Origin: an uncultured Lachnospiraceae bacterium
GTDB lineage: Bacteria; Bacillota; Clostridia; Lachnospirales; Lachnospiraceae
Direction: 5' to 3'
Assembly (NCBI GenBank): GCA_934294885.1
Contig: CAKRAK010000020.1
Span: 1 to 56,203 of the forward strand
DNA: 56,203 nt
Positions 1 through 8,681 of this stretch are shown here, one piece after another (the first letter of the stretch is position 1; the number at the start of each line of letters is the position of its first letter). Below the pieces are notes generated by a model that saw only the letters and a program-made list of their open reading frames with translations, made no database searches and was not told the DNA's origin. The position numbers were made by a program, and so were the translations under genes.

Positions 1-75
1 TCGGGGTGACAGGATTCGAACCTGCGACCTCTTGATCCCAAATCAAGCGCTCTAGCCAAGCTGAGCCACACCCCG
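1..75 (-). tRNA. tRNA-Pro (anticodon UGG)
   Basis: Read on the minus strand the segment folds as a tRNA. A 7-bp acceptor stem (CGGGGTG with CACCCCG) closes the ends. The D arm carries GGCTCAG...AGAGC and the anticodon loop TTTGGGA has anticodon TGG. The T arm contains GGTTCGAATCC. The discriminator base is the complement of position 1, so any encoded CCA would lie outside the window. Consensus promoters lie just upstream. Confidence 0.97.
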
Positions 76-106
76 TTCTCACGGTGTCATTACTGACGCA
101 TTGACT

Positions 107-135
107 ATTATAACAAAATGATTTTGACTTGTCAA
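107..135 (-). promoter_or_regulatory. Promoter of tRNA-Pro (P1)
   Basis: On the minus strand a perfect TTGACA (130-135) is followed after 17 bp by a perfect TATAAT (107-112). The start point would fall some 25 bp before the tRNA, which matches a strong housekeeping promoter for stable RNA. Confidence 0.85.
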
Positions 136-189
136 CCGTTTTTTTATTTTATTTTTGTTCGACTTTATTACCCGAACAGCACGTTGACT

Positions 190-218
190 ATAATAGCAAA
201 CAATTCCTGATTTGTAAA
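190..218 (-). promoter_or_regulatory. Possible second tandem promoter (P2) for tRNA-Pro
   Basis: TTTACA (213-218) is followed after 17 bp by TATTAT (190-195) on the minus strand, upstream of P1. Tandem promoters are common before tRNA genes. The rest of the 236-bp gap (76-311) is AT-rich and shows no gene. Confidence 0.5.
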
Positions 219-311
219 GCCCTTTTTTTAATTTTTTTGAAAAAATTAAAAAATGGCAAAAACACAAGGATTTCCGTTATGTTATTCCGTCAAAGGCTGT
301 CCGGATTTTGT

Positions 312-1244
312 CTATTCCTGATTCTTAGAACGAACAATCTCCTCCACAATGTATCTCGGACGGGCTTTTATCTCTTCATATATCTTAGCCAGATAATAAC
401 CGATAATTCCAAGACTCATCATAATCAGACTTCCGGTAATAAGAACTAACAAAATAATCGTTGTAAAACCTTCTAACGCCTGACCGGAGCCCCATTTTAC
501 AAGAGACTGGATACCGAGGACAAAAGCAAAAATGAAAAAAATACAGCCCATAAAGGTAATCAACTGCATTGGTGCCGTAGTAAATGCAGTAATGCTTCCT
601 ATGGCATATCTTGCCAGAGATTTCAAGGACCATTTTGTAACACCTGCCTGACGCTCCTCTACATCGAATTCAACAGTGGCACTTTTGAATCCCAACCAGG
701 AAGAAAGTGCCCGGAAAAAAACATTCCTTTCCGGCAGACGAATATATTCTTCTACTACCTTTTGATCCAACATTTTAAAATCGGAAGCATGATACATCTC
801 TATTCCTGTTGCATTACTGATTACATTATAAAACAGCTTGGCAGCTCCCTTATAGAGAATATTTTCTTTTCCTCTGGAACGTTTTACACCTTCAATGATT
901 TCAAAGCCCTGCTCCCAAAGCCGATACATCTCCACTAAGGTTGCCGGTGGATGCTGCAAATCACAATCCATCACAGCACAAACATCACCTGATGCATGTG
1001 CCAGTCCTGAAAAAATCGCTGCTTCCTTTCCGAAATTTCGTGAAAAAGAAACTCCTGTAATCTTTGCGTCAGAAACCTTCTGTGCCAAAGCTTGAATTTT
1101 CTCAAAGCTGCTATCCTTTGACCCATCATTTACATATACTAATTCAAATTCTATATTTTCCGGTTTCAACACATCCTTAATTGCCTGATACGCTCGATCT
1201 ATATTTTGCTCCTCATTATAAACAGGTAATATCACTGATAACAT
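312..1244 (-). CDS. Family 2 glycosyltransferase with C-terminal membrane anchor (GtrB/CsbB-like)
   Basis: A 310-residue GT-A glycosyltransferase of the polyprenyl-phosphate sugar transferase type (GtrB, CsbB, DPM1-like). Residues 39-42 show the VNDG nucleotide-binding motif and D93-C-D95 the metal-binding DXD motif followed by LQHPP. The C-terminal third has two strong membrane helices (about 230-255 and 265-292) and ends in a basic tail. It probably moves a sugar from a nucleotide donor to undecaprenyl phosphate at the inner face of the membrane. No flippase or acceptor glycosyltransferase is adjacent, so the final target is unknown. Length and motif spacing are normal for the family. Confidence 0.9.
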   Translation of the reverse strand: MLSVILPVYNEEQNIDRAYQAIKDVLKPENIEFELVYVNDGSKDSSFEKIQALAQKVSDAKITGVSFSRNFGKEAAIFSGLAHASGDVCAVMDCDLQHPPATLVEMYRLWEQGFEIIEGVKRSRGKENILYKGAAKLFYNVISNATGIEMYHASDFKMLDQKVVEEYIRLPERNVFFRALSSWLGFKSATVEFDVEERQAGVTKWSLKSLARYAIGSITAFTTAPMQLITFMGCIFFIFAFVLGIQSLVKWGSGQALEGFTTIILLVLITGSLIMMSLGIIGYYLAKIYEEIKARPRYIVEEIVRSKNQE

Positions 1245-1282
1245 AATTATTTCCTTTCCATTCTATATCCGGACAGCACAAA

Positions 1283-1308
1283 GGAATCACTACCCCAATA
1301 GTGATTCC
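1283..1308 (-). terminator. Hairpin/terminator after the acidic membrane protein gene
   Basis: A 10-bp perfect stem (GGAATCACTA with TAGTGATTCC) follows the stop of the 1341-1613 gene. On the minus strand it is followed only by TTTG, so it is a weak intrinsic terminator. Confidence 0.5.
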
Positions 1309-1340
1309 CCCATATAATGTGTAAATTAAGCTTCCGTAAA

Positions 1341-1613
1341 TTATTCAGCTTCTGTAGATGACTTAGTTGCTACAGGCTCATCATCATCGAAAAAATCATC
1401 ATCAAAATCATCATCGAAATCATCTTCAAAATCATCCAGATAATCCGGTGTTAAATATTTGTATACGCATACAGCAATTGCTGCAACCGCTGTAATCACA
1501 CCGATTGTTGCAAAAATCCAAAGAGCACGCCTCGTAGTCTTCTCCTGTGGATCTTCTCTCTTCATTAATTCCTGAATCTTAGCTACACTGATTAAATCAT
1601 CAATATTCTTCAT
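1341..1613 (-). CDS. Small single-span membrane protein with Asp/Phe-rich acidic tail
   Basis: A 90-residue hypothetical protein. The start at 1613 is chosen over an upstream ATG (1634) because AAGGAAGG sits about 7 bp before it. A soluble N-terminal stretch (about 1-30) precedes one membrane helix (about 31-51). The tail is a run of D and F residues in DDF/DDDF repeats. With a positively charged segment before the helix, the acidic tail would face outside. It lies downstream of pcrA on the same strand, about 85 bp away. The function is not recognised. Confidence 0.75.
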   Translation of the reverse strand: MKNIDDLISVAKIQELMKREDPQEKTTRRALWIFATIGVITAVAAIAVCVYKYLTPDYLDDFEDDFDDDFDDDFFDDDEPVATKSSTEAE

Positions 1614-1697
1614 ATAAAATACCTTCCTTTCCAATTATAATACTATTCCGAAGTAACAGTAGTATACCACAAAACATTTGATATTACTATATTGAAA

Positions 1698-3938
1698 TCA
1701 CAATTTCTTTAACTTTGCAAAAGATGCAAACATTCTTTTAATCCCATAATTTTCAAAATCCACCGTTACCTCATAATCCTTACCCCCGGATACCAGATTG
1801 GTGACGATTCCGGTGCCAAACTTCTGATGGGATACTGTATCTCCAACTGTATAATCGATTTCTAATTTTTCAACGGTAAAAGCCTTTCCAAAGGAAGCAC
1901 CCTTGTTCTGATAGGAATACGGCTTAGAGCTTACACTGGCACTCCGGTTGGATAAGCTATCCATTGCTTTTGCAGATGCATCCATCTGGCGTCTCATTGC
2001 AAAGGCTCCATCCCCATTCTTTTTCATAACATCTTCCGGAATCTCCTTTACAAACCGGGAAATCGGATTAAACTGTGTATTTCCATGAGTCATCCGCTGT
2101 CTGGCAGCACTTAAATACAGCCGTTCCATGGCACGGGTTATACCTACATAGCATAATCTCCGTTCCTCCTCAACGGCATCCGGATCTTCCGAATTAAGAG
2201 ACATTGCACTTGGGAATAATCGATCCTCCATGCCACCCAAAAATACAACCGGGAACTCTAAGCCCTTTGCACTGTGTAATGTCATAAGCAATACTTTTTC
2301 TTCCGACTGCTCCACAGAGTCCACCTCTGCAACCAAAGCAATCTCTTCTAACAGCCCTGACAAGGTTGGCTGCTCCGATTCTTCTTCGTATTTGACAATC
2401 TTATTCTTCAGTTCATTCAAATTCTCGATTCTGCCTCGAGATTCCTCTGTATTTTCCGCAATCAGAGCTTCCATATATCCGGTCTTTTGTAAAATGTCAT
2501 CATATAAATCACTTAATGTCAGGCCCATTGCCAGTTCATCCCGAAAATCATAGATTAAATTGGTAAATCCTTCTATCTTTGTCACAGCACGACTTAATCC
2601 CGGTATGTTGGAAACCTCAAACATCGCATCCAGCAGGCTTAAATCATATGAATCCGCATAATCCTGTAATTTGTCCAGACTGCTTGCTCCGATTCCTCTT
2701 TTGGGAACATTAATAATCCTCCGTACCGCAAGGTTATCCCTGCTGTTATCAATGGTTTTCAGATAACAGATCAAATCTTTGATTTCCTTTCTTCCATAGA
2801 AATTCTGACCGCCGATAATACGATAAGGAATATTATTCATTAATAATTTTTCCTCGAATATTCTGGACTGGGCATTCGTTCTGTAAAGAATCGCAAACTG
2901 ATTATATGTATATTGTTCCTCATCATGGAGCTGTCTCATCGTCCGGACAACACCTTCCGCCTCACGATACTCCGTATCATATAAAGAAAATATAAGCTTC
3001 TCCCCTTCTTCATGATCCGTCCATAACGCCTTTACCTTCCTGCCTTCATTGTGGGCAATGACGCCATTGGCAGCTTTCAGAATATTCTTCGTAGATCTGT
3101 AATTCTGCTCTAATTTGATCACCTTAGCTTCCGGATATTCATCCTCAAAATTCAATATATTATAAATATTAGCCCCTCTAAACTTATAGATGGACTGATC
3201 ATCATCACCTACCACACACAGATTCCGATACTTTGCCGCCAACTGTTTCACAAACAAAAACTGGATATGGTTGGTATCCTGATACTCATCCACCATGATA
3301 TAACGGAAGCGTTCCTGATAATCATCCAGAATTTCCGGATAAAACTGGAACAACTCCACTGTCTTATACAGCAAATCATCAAAATCCAATGCATTACTCT
3401 GCTTTAAGCTTTTCTGATATTCATGATAAACCCTTGCAATCTGCATCTTTCTGTAATTCCCACTGGCAGCGGTATCATACTCATCCGGAGACATAAACTT
3501 TTCTTTTGCCCTTGATATCTCCGCCATAACACCTTTTTCAGGATACTGCTTCGGGTCAATATTTAATTTTTTCAGGACGCTCTTTACAACAGCCTTCTGG
3601 TCGTCACTGTCGTAAATAGTAAAATGATTATCATATTCCAAATTATGAATATGTCTTCTTAAAATTCTGACACACAGAGAATGGAAGGTAGAAACCCAGA
3701 CACCGGAAGCCCCTTCCTCCACGATACGGTCAACTCGTTCTCTCATCTCTCCGGCTGCCTTATTGGTAAAGGTAATGGCCAGAATATTATATGGGGATAC
3801 CCCCTTTTCCTTAATCAGATAAGCAATCCTGTGGGTAAGGGCTTTTGTTTTACCGCTACCGGCTCCCGCAAGCATAAGCACCGGTCCCTCTGTCGTCAGC
3901 ACTGCTTCTTGTTGTTTATCGTTCAGGTTCATATCCAT
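1698..3938 (-). CDS. pcrA: ATP-dependent DNA helicase PcrA (UvrD/Rep superfamily 1)
   Basis: A 746-residue superfamily 1A 3'-5' helicase for repair and for unwinding during rolling-circle replication. The Walker A motif GAGSGKT is at residues 25-31. Motif II VDEYQDT, motif III GDDDQSIYKFRGA, motif IV QNYRST and motif VI VGITRAMERLYL are all present in order. The C-terminal region has the RNA-polymerase-binding, Tudor-like segment typical of PcrA (VGDTVSHQKFGTGIV). The start has a GGAG 8 bp upstream. PcrA is the host helicase used by HUH Rep proteins of Gram-positive plasmids, so it is a plausible partner of the prophage Rep at 32.6-33.3 kb. Confidence 0.97.
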   Translation of the reverse strand: MDMNLNDKQQEAVLTTEGPVLMLAGAGSGKTKALTHRIAYLIKEKGVSPYNILAITFTNKAAGEMRERVDRIVEEGASGVWVSTFHSLCVRILRRHIHNLEYDNHFTIYDSDDQKAVVKSVLKKLNIDPKQYPEKGVMAEISRAKEKFMSPDEYDTAASGNYRKMQIARVYHEYQKSLKQSNALDFDDLLYKTVELFQFYPEILDDYQERFRYIMVDEYQDTNHIQFLFVKQLAAKYRNLCVVGDDDQSIYKFRGANIYNILNFEDEYPEAKVIKLEQNYRSTKNILKAANGVIAHNEGRKVKALWTDHEEGEKLIFSLYDTEYREAEGVVRTMRQLHDEEQYTYNQFAILYRTNAQSRIFEEKLLMNNIPYRIIGGQNFYGRKEIKDLICYLKTIDNSRDNLAVRRIINVPKRGIGASSLDKLQDYADSYDLSLLDAMFEVSNIPGLSRAVTKIEGFTNLIYDFRDELAMGLTLSDLYDDILQKTGYMEALIAENTEESRGRIENLNELKNKIVKYEEESEQPTLSGLLEEIALVAEVDSVEQSEEKVLLMTLHSAKGLEFPVVFLGGMEDRLFPSAMSLNSEDPDAVEEERRLCYVGITRAMERLYLSAARQRMTHGNTQFNPISRFVKEIPEDVMKKNGDGAFAMRRQMDASAKAMDSLSNRSASVSSKPYSYQNKGASFGKAFTVEKLEIDYTVGDTVSHQKFGTGIVTNLVSGGKDYEVTVDFENYGIKRMFASFAKLKKL

Positions 3939-4128
3939 TATACAGACTCCTTTTATTGTTACTTATCTATTTATTATTTCCGTTTGTCAAATCAGTATAT
4001 CATACCCCCTTGCCAAACAAAAGCAAAAAAATGTTGCAATATAGTTTTGAAAACTATATAATGCAATATAAACAATTACAAGATAGTGATAAAGCTATAG
4101 TTTCATTTGCAGAATGTGAGGACAATAT

Positions 4129-4848
4129 ATGAATACAATTGGTTTTCAGGAATTAAAAGCTTCCATTGAAAAATGGATTGAGCTAGACTATATCGAACCG
4201 GAGGATATTCCGGCCATTGAACTGTATATGGATCAGGTGACAACCTTTATGGATAAACAGCTTGCCGGTAACAAAAGAGATTTTGAGGATAAAATTCTTA
4301 CAAAAACAATGATTAATAATTACTCAAAAAATGATCTTCTTCCGCCTTCTAACAAGAAGAAATACTCCAAAAATCATATTATTTTGCTAATATATATCTA
4401 TTATCTGAAGAATTTTTTGTCGATTGGGGATATTCAAAGCCTGTTAGAGCCGATGACAACCCGGTATTTTGATTCCGATTCACAGATTGGAATGTATGAT
4501 ATATACAAGGATTTATTTGCACTGGAACAACAATATGGTATAAAAGTACGGGAAAGCATCCATGAGGTTTATGATATTGCAGCAAACAACTTTAAGACGG
4601 AGGATGATTATCTAAAAACCTTTGCCATGATTACAATGCTAAGCTATGATATTTATGAAAAAAAGCAGGTAATTGAACATCTGGTAGATTCTCTCCGTGC
4701 AAATGCCTTAACAGATGAATATGAGGAAACCCAGGCAAAGGCAGAGCTTAAGCAAAAAGAAAAAGAAGCAAAAGAGCTTGCAAAAAAGAAGGAAAAAGAA
4801 GCCCGCATAAAAGAACGAAATATCAAAAAAGGAACCAAACCGGTATAG
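4129..4848 (+). CDS. DUF1836 domain protein
   Basis: A 239-residue protein whose residues about 5-165 match DUF1836 as found across Clostridia: a helical region beginning with a MINNYSKNDLLPP-type segment, resembling a winged-helix MerR/HTH fold. The C-terminal 45 residues are a very charged Lys/Glu helix. The start has GAGGA upstream. It is transcribed away from pcrA across a 190-bp gap and ends in a terminator shared with yerC. It is probably a DNA-binding regulator, but the targets are unknown. Confidence 0.8.
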   Translation: MNTIGFQELKASIEKWIELDYIEPEDIPAIELYMDQVTTFMDKQLAGNKRDFEDKILTKTMINNYSKNDLLPPSNKKKYSKNHIILLIYIYYLKNFLSIGDIQSLLEPMTTRYFDSDSQIGMYDIYKDLFALEQQYGIKVRESIHEVYDIAANNFKTEDDYLKTFAMITMLSYDIYEKKQVIEHLVDSLRANALTDEYEETQAKAELKQKEKEAKELAKKKEKEARIKERNIKKGTKPV

Positions 4849-4853
4849 ATAAG

Positions 4854-4883
4854 AAAAAGCAGTTCATTATGAACTGCTTTTTT
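4854..4883. terminator. Bidirectional terminator between DUF1836 gene and yerC
   Basis: The stem AAAAAGCAGTTCA / TGAACTGCTTTTT gives an A-run and a T-run on each side, so it works for both converging genes. The yerC stop codon lies within the stem. Confidence 0.85.
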
Positions 4884-5172
4884 GCATGCTTTTCATTCTG
4901 GAAAATACCATCTCGTAACCATCTTTTCCATAATTCAATGAGCGGTTTACTCTGGAAATGGTAGCTGTAGATGCTCCTGTTTTCTCTGCCACCTCCATAT
5001 AGGTGTGTCCTTCTTTTAACATCCTGGCAACCTCAAAACGCTGTGCCAATGATAAAAGCTCATTCACCGTACATACATCTTCAAAAAAATCAAAACATTC
5101 CTCTTCATTTTCCAAAGTAAGGATTGCCTCAAATAAACCACGAACCGCATCTGTTCTTACACTTTTTCCCAT
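4867..5172 (-). CDS. yerC: YerC/YecD family TrpR-related transcriptional regulator
   Basis: A 101-residue TrpR-superfamily protein. The start at 5172 is preferred to the ATG at 5199 because TAGGAG lies 7 bp upstream. Residues about 25-85 contain the six-helix TrpR fold: NELLSLAQRFEVARML, then the helix-turn-helix MEVAEKTGASTATISRVNR. YerC proteins are conserved in Firmicutes next to pcrA or similar genes, and their co-repressor is not known. It has its own promoter (5286-5314). Confidence 0.88.
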   Translation of the reverse strand: MGKSVRTDAVRGLFEAILTLENEEECFDFFEDVCTVNELLSLAQRFEVARMLKEGHTYMEVAEKTGASTATISRVNRSLNYGKDGYEMVFSRMKSMQKSSS

Positions 5173-5285
5173 AGCAAAACTCCTATTCCGGATATGCATG
5201 ACCTAGGATCATCCTGCATATCAATATTGACTATTCCTTTATAAAACAATACTACTGTGAAATTTTACAGCGTTAAAGTATTTCT

Positions 5286-5314
5286 ATTATAGTACAATAC
5301 ACATCCGATTGCAA
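5286..5314 (-). promoter_or_regulatory. Promoter of yerC
   Basis: TTGCAA (5309-5314), a 17-bp spacer and a perfect TATAAT (5286-5291) on the minus strand lie about 115 bp before the yerC start. Confidence 0.65.
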
Positions 5315-5331
5315 GTAGCTGTGTACACAGA

Positions 5332-6789
5332 TTACAGCTTTGCGGTCTCAGGAATCCAGATAGATACCGTTTCCCGGTTTACATAAAAATCTCCAAATCC
5401 TTCTTCGTCAATTTTAATATTGTACTTTGCATTTCCTAATGCATCCTTGAAAAACTGACCTGCAAACTGACGACCAATATACATATGCTTACTTCCCCCT
5501 GTATTATCAGACATCACAACTGCCATTCCTGAATTTTTATGTTCTTCATCCCCTTCACGGGTCCAGCCAATCACATTATAATCATCAAAATAATCATGCT
5601 GTACACCATAGGCGAATTTTTTACGCAATTTCATCATTTTATTTAACAATGGTTTTTTCCCTTTGATCTTATCGTGGGCAATTCCATAATAATCGCCGTA
5701 AAATACACAAGGATATCCACTCTCACGAAGTAAAATAAGAGCATAAGCGTGAGGCTTGAACCAATCATCTACCCATGACTCCAAAGCCTGTCCCGGTTGT
5801 GTATCATGATTATCCACAAAGGTAACCGCCTGCATCGGATGACGTGCTACGAGAGTATCATTTAATATGGTTGCCATATTATAATCTCCATGTGCTTTAG
5901 ATGCATCATGAAAATGTAAATGCAAAGGCACATCAAACAAAGACATCTCATAATTCACATTTGCAAGATATCGTTCTAAATGATTAATATCCCAGTGCCA
6001 GTATTCTCCAACGGCAAACAAATCTTTTCCCGACATTTCTCTCATGGAAGGAAGCCAGTCCTTGTAAAAATAATATCCAATATGCTTTACCGCATCCAAA
6101 CGAAGCCCGTTTACTCCGGTCATTTTCAAATACCATTCACCCCAGCGATACAATTCGTCCTTTACTTCCGGATTCTCGAAATCAATATCCGCACCCATAA
6201 GATAATCATAATTGCCGTTCTCATCATCCACAGCTTCATCCCATGTTTTTCCAATGAATTTGTAGATCGCGTTCTTTGTCTGATTCTGATCCCAGTCTAT
6301 TCCATCAAAGTGCGTCCAATTCCACTTAAAATCAGAGTATTTGTTTTTTCGTCCCGGAAATGTGAATTTTGTCCATCCAAGAATCGTCTTCTCATCTCCT
6401 ACCATTTGATTACGACTGGCTGCATTAAACTCCTCAGCCTGAATCAATTCCGTCTCATCCGCTCCGATTTTATGATTCAACACAATATCCGCATAAATAT
6501 CAATACCGCTTTTTTGTAATGTTTGAACCATCTCTATGTATTCCTTTTTGGTGCCATACTTGGTAGGAATACTGCCCTTTTGATTGAATTCTCCCAAATC
6601 ATACAAGTCGTAAACACCATATCCAACATCTTTATCTCCACCGGCACCTTTGTACGCCGGCGGAGCCCACATGGCTGTTACACCTAACGTCTTCAGCTTC
6701 GGAGCCTCTTCTACCATCTTCTTCCATAGGCTGTGATCCTCCGGCAGATACCACTCAAAGTACTGCATCATCAATCCGTTGTTCTTCAT
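5332..6789 (-). CDS. Cytoplasmic alpha-amylase (GH13)
   Basis: A GH13 alpha-amylase of about 485 residues, related to the Bacillus liquefying amylases and enterobacterial AmyA, hydrolysing internal alpha-1,4 glucan bonds. In the numbering from the ATG at 6795 the four conserved regions are D103-x4-H108, the nucleophile D234 in GLRLDAVKH, the acid/base E264 in VGEYW, and FVDNHD ending at D331. No signal peptide is visible, so it acts on intracellular glycogen or imported maltodextrin. The ATG at 6789 is chosen because AGGAGG is 9 bp upstream; the ATG at 6795 would be only 3 bp away. It stands alone without maltodextrin transport genes. Confidence 0.93.
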   Translation of the reverse strand: MKNNGLMMQYFEWYLPEDHSLWKKMVEEAPKLKTLGVTAMWAPPAYKGAGGDKDVGYGVYDLYDLGEFNQKGSIPTKYGTKKEYIEMVQTLQKSGIDIYADIVLNHKIGADETELIQAEEFNAASRNQMVGDEKTILGWTKFTFPGRKNKYSDFKWNWTHFDGIDWDQNQTKNAIYKFIGKTWDEAVDDENGNYDYLMGADIDFENPEVKDELYRWGEWYLKMTGVNGLRLDAVKHIGYYFYKDWLPSMREMSGKDLFAVGEYWHWDINHLERYLANVNYEMSLFDVPLHLHFHDASKAHGDYNMATILNDTLVARHPMQAVTFVDNHDTQPGQALESWVDDWFKPHAYALILLRESGYPCVFYGDYYGIAHDKIKGKKPLLNKMMKLRKKFAYGVQHDYFDDYNVIGWTREGDEEHKNSGMAVVMSDNTGGSKHMYIGRQFAGQFFKDALGNAKYNIKIDEEGFGDFYVNRETVSIWIPETAKL

Positions 6790-6943
6790 TTCCATACTCC
6801 TCCTGTTATGCTTCTCCTAAATATAAACCCAACATATCCTATATTCTCACACTTTTAGCATTTTAACTTTCTCCATTATAACGTAAACACCAAGAATCAT
6901 CAACCAAACTTGTCTTTTCGGAGAAACTTCTGGCACAAAACCA

Positions 6944-6973
6944 TCATACGATTCATAAGATATAACATACAAA
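6944..6973 (+). promoter_or_regulatory. Candidate sigma-E promoter of the cotJ operon
   Basis: CATACAAA (6966-6973) matches seven of eight bases of the sigma-E -10 consensus CATACAMT. TCATACG (6944-6950) lies 15 bp upstream as a -35 box. In Bacillus subtilis cotJ is a sigma-E mother-cell operon, so this fits known biology. Confidence 0.6.
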
Positions 6974-6992
6974 AGTATGAAGGAGAATTTCC

Positions 6993-7364
6993 TTGGAATC
7001 ATGTTACAATATGAATTCTACCAATCGAAGATGTTATCAAAATTCTATGAACTACCCTTGTCGTCAGCCTATGAATCAGGCACAGCGAAATCAATCACAT
7101 GAATACTACAACAGAAAGAACGGCTGTACCAATAACAGACCGTGTCCCGGTTCCATGCAGCAGCCTGCAAAACCATGTGCCCCATTGCAAAAAAATTATT
7201 GTCACAGACAGGATGCAATGGAACAATTAGGGGAGCAATTTCCACCGGTTATGTGCTACGTTCCATGGCAGCAATGGGGGGATTTGTACGAACCGGACTG
7301 TGCATTATGTGAGGGAACCTTATTCAAAGATTTAAATCTGATATTCTGCGGAGTGAGGTGTTAG
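6993..7364 (+). CDS. cotJA: Spore coat-associated protein CotJA
   Basis: A 123-residue CotJA family protein. The conserved C-terminal part has FPPVMCYVPWQQWGDLYEPDCALCEGTLFKDLNLIF, split across about residues 83-119, which is diagnostic. The N-terminal half is a variable Asn/Gln/Cys-rich extension. TTG at 6993 is taken as start because AAGGAG lies 7 bp upstream, while the next in-frame ATG (7011) is 25 bp away. It is the first gene of cotJA-cotJB-cotJC. CotJA is part of the inner coat complex and is made in the mother cell. Confidence 0.9.
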   Translation: MESCYNMNSTNRRCYQNSMNYPCRQPMNQAQRNQSHEYYNRKNGCTNNRPCPGSMQQPAKPCAPLQKNYCHRQDAMEQLGEQFPPVMCYVPWQQWGDLYEPDCALCEGTLFKDLNLIFCGVRC

Positions 7365-7366
7365 AT

Positions 7367-7627
7367 ATGGAAAATATGTGTAAAGAAGATTTAAAGAAGC
7401 TGATCCGGTCAACGAACTTTGCAATGATTGAATTGGCCTTATATTTGGATACCCATCCGGACTGTTCCTGCGGCTTAGACACCTACCACAAATACCACAA
7501 ACTGTTTCTGGATGCTGTTGCATGTTATGAGGAGAAATTTGAACCTCTTACCATATATGGAGAACAGGATAAAAATTATTGGACCTGGGTAAACAAACCA
7601 TGGCCATGGCAAAAGGAGTGTGAATAA
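7367..7627 (+). CDS. cotJB: Spore coat protein CotJB
   Basis: An 86-residue CotJB protein: a short helical protein with LIRSTNFAMIELALYLDTHPDC and the terminal YGEQDKNYWTWVNKPWPWQ signature. GAGGTG lies 6 bp before the ATG at 7367, so that start is chosen over the GTG at 7358. The region overlaps the end of cotJA if GTG is used. It is predicted to assemble with CotJA and CotJC in the spore coat. Confidence 0.93.
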   Translation: MENMCKEDLKKLIRSTNFAMIELALYLDTHPDCSCGLDTYHKYHKLFLDAVACYEEKFEPLTIYGEQDKNYWTWVNKPWPWQKECE

Positions 7628-7629
7628 TT

Positions 7630-7836
7630 ATGTGGACTTATATAAAAATGTTGGAATATCCTGTTAATATCAAAACCACAGACGCTAAGCTTGCCACTGC
7701 AATTATGAGTCAGCTTGGCGGTCCAAACGGAGAAAAAGGGGCAGCCACCCGATATCTGTCACAACGGTATGCGATGCCTAACAATAAAGTAATCGGTGCA
7801 TTAACGGATATCGGAACCGAGGAATCAGTACCATGA
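7630..7836 (+). CDS. cotJC: cotJC 5' part, interrupted by prophage (N-terminal 65 codons plus 3 phage codons)
   Basis: Residues 1-65 are the N-terminus of CotJC, a manganese-catalase-like ferritin-fold coat protein. The motif LSQRYAMP and the end ALTDIGTEE are typical. After codon 65 the reading frame enters phage DNA and stops after S-V-P. The rest of the gene is at 40562-40985. The break falls between E65 and L66 of the E-x-x-H metal-ligand motif. As it stands this allele gives only a 68-residue fragment that lacks most metal ligands. Joining at the GGAA core would give a complete protein of 204 residues. Confidence 0.93.
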   Translation: MWTYIKMLEYPVNIKTTDAKLATAIMSQLGGPNGEKGAATRYLSQRYAMPNNKVIGALTDIGTEESVP

Positions 7837-7844
7837 AGGTGTCT
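7804..7844 (+). other. attL: left prophage-host junction
   Basis: The host half is cotJC sequence ending in GAGGAA. The core GGAA is at 7821-7824 and the phage arm GTACCATGAAGGTGTCT at 7828-7844, separated by TCA. The same arm occurs in reverse complement at attR (40542-40558) with the same 3-bp spacing to GGAA. The dyad centre predicts a GA crossover dinucleotide at 7822-7823. Confidence 0.93.
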
Positions 7845-7850
7845 ATGATT

Positions 7851-8681
7851 TTAATTTATCTTTTTAGTATAATCTAAATAAATCCATCCGGCCCCGGATT
7901 TCAGCTTTCCCCATCCGTTTGATTCACCAACAATCGTGTATACCTCTCCATTCCTAACCTTTGTTGTGATTGGGTAAGAAGTACCAGCACCCTTTCGCAC
8001 ATTCAAAACAGAGGCGGTAATCTTAACTTCGTAAGGTTTAAACTGATTGTGTACTTCCTCATCAGGAATGTGTTCAACAATTTTTTCTCCTGTAATTGAG
8101 GGATAATCCACATAGCAGTAATTCATGTCTACAGCCGCATTGATTCCGGGAACTCTTCCTTTATCTGAATACTGCCACATTGCATAATCCCCTCTATAGG
8201 TACATTTTGATGAATACTGTGCAACCCATCTATCCCAGTTATTGAATCTCGAATCTGTCAGAATCGATTCAAACCAATACTTATTCGCATAAATCGCCGG
8301 GTAATAACCAGCCTGCTTAATCTGATTACAAAATAATTCGGCAATATCGCCTAGTAATTTTCTGTTAAGTTTAGCTAATTTCTTATCTTCCAAATCTAAG
8401 TAAACCGGATAGCTAAGTTTATAACCTTTAATTAATCGCAATACGTGTTTTGCCTCGCTTACTGCTTTTGATTTCGTGTTAGCGTAAGAATATATATACA
8501 CGCCGAATGGAATGCCAAGCCTTGTACACTCATCCGCATTACGCTTAAATTGTGAATCGTCCTGATTCATTAGATTGCTTCCATAACCTACATGGAGAAT
8601 TACTCCATCGATTTGGGGCTTAACCTTCTCCCAGTCAACTTTTCCATTCCAAAATGATACGTCAATTACCTTCTTTTTCAT
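7851..8681 (-). CDS. Endolysin: GH25 muramidase with C-terminal SH3 domain
   Basis: A 276-residue phage lysin. The GH25 domain covers about residues 3-190, with catalytic D7 in VIDVSFWNG and D96-L-E98 in the YLDLED strand. It cleaves N-acetylmuramyl-beta-1,4-N-acetylglucosamine bonds. A bacterial SH3 cell-wall-binding domain (about 215-275, LNVRKGAGTSYPI, GWIYLDY) is C-terminal. There is no signal peptide, so release depends on the holin, whose gene overlaps its start by 20 bp. The stop codon is only 7 bp from the attL arm, so the gene is the last of the late operon. Confidence 0.95.
   Translation of the reverse strand: MKKKVIDVSFWNGKVDWEKVKPQIDGVILHVGYGSNLMNQDDSQFKRNADECTRLGIPFGVYIYSYANTKSKAVSEAKHVLRLIKGYKLSYPVYLDLEDKKLAKLNRKLLGDIAELFCNQIKQAGYYPAIYANKYWFESILTDSRFNNWDRWVAQYSSKCTYRGDYAMWQYSDKGRVPGINAAVDMNYCYVDYPSITGEKIVEHIPDEEVHNQFKPYEVKITASVLNVRKGAGTSYPITTKVRNGEVYTIVGESNGWGKLKSGAGWIYLDYTKKIN

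Noticed and set aside
1..75. tRNA-Pro as a possible phage attachment site
   Set aside because: No integrase or direct repeat lies near it; the prophage att sites are clearly in cotJC.
1341..1470. GAT/TCATC repeat tract as a simple sequence repeat locus
   Set aside because: It is explained by the Asp/Phe-rich tail of the small membrane protein; no evidence of phase variation.
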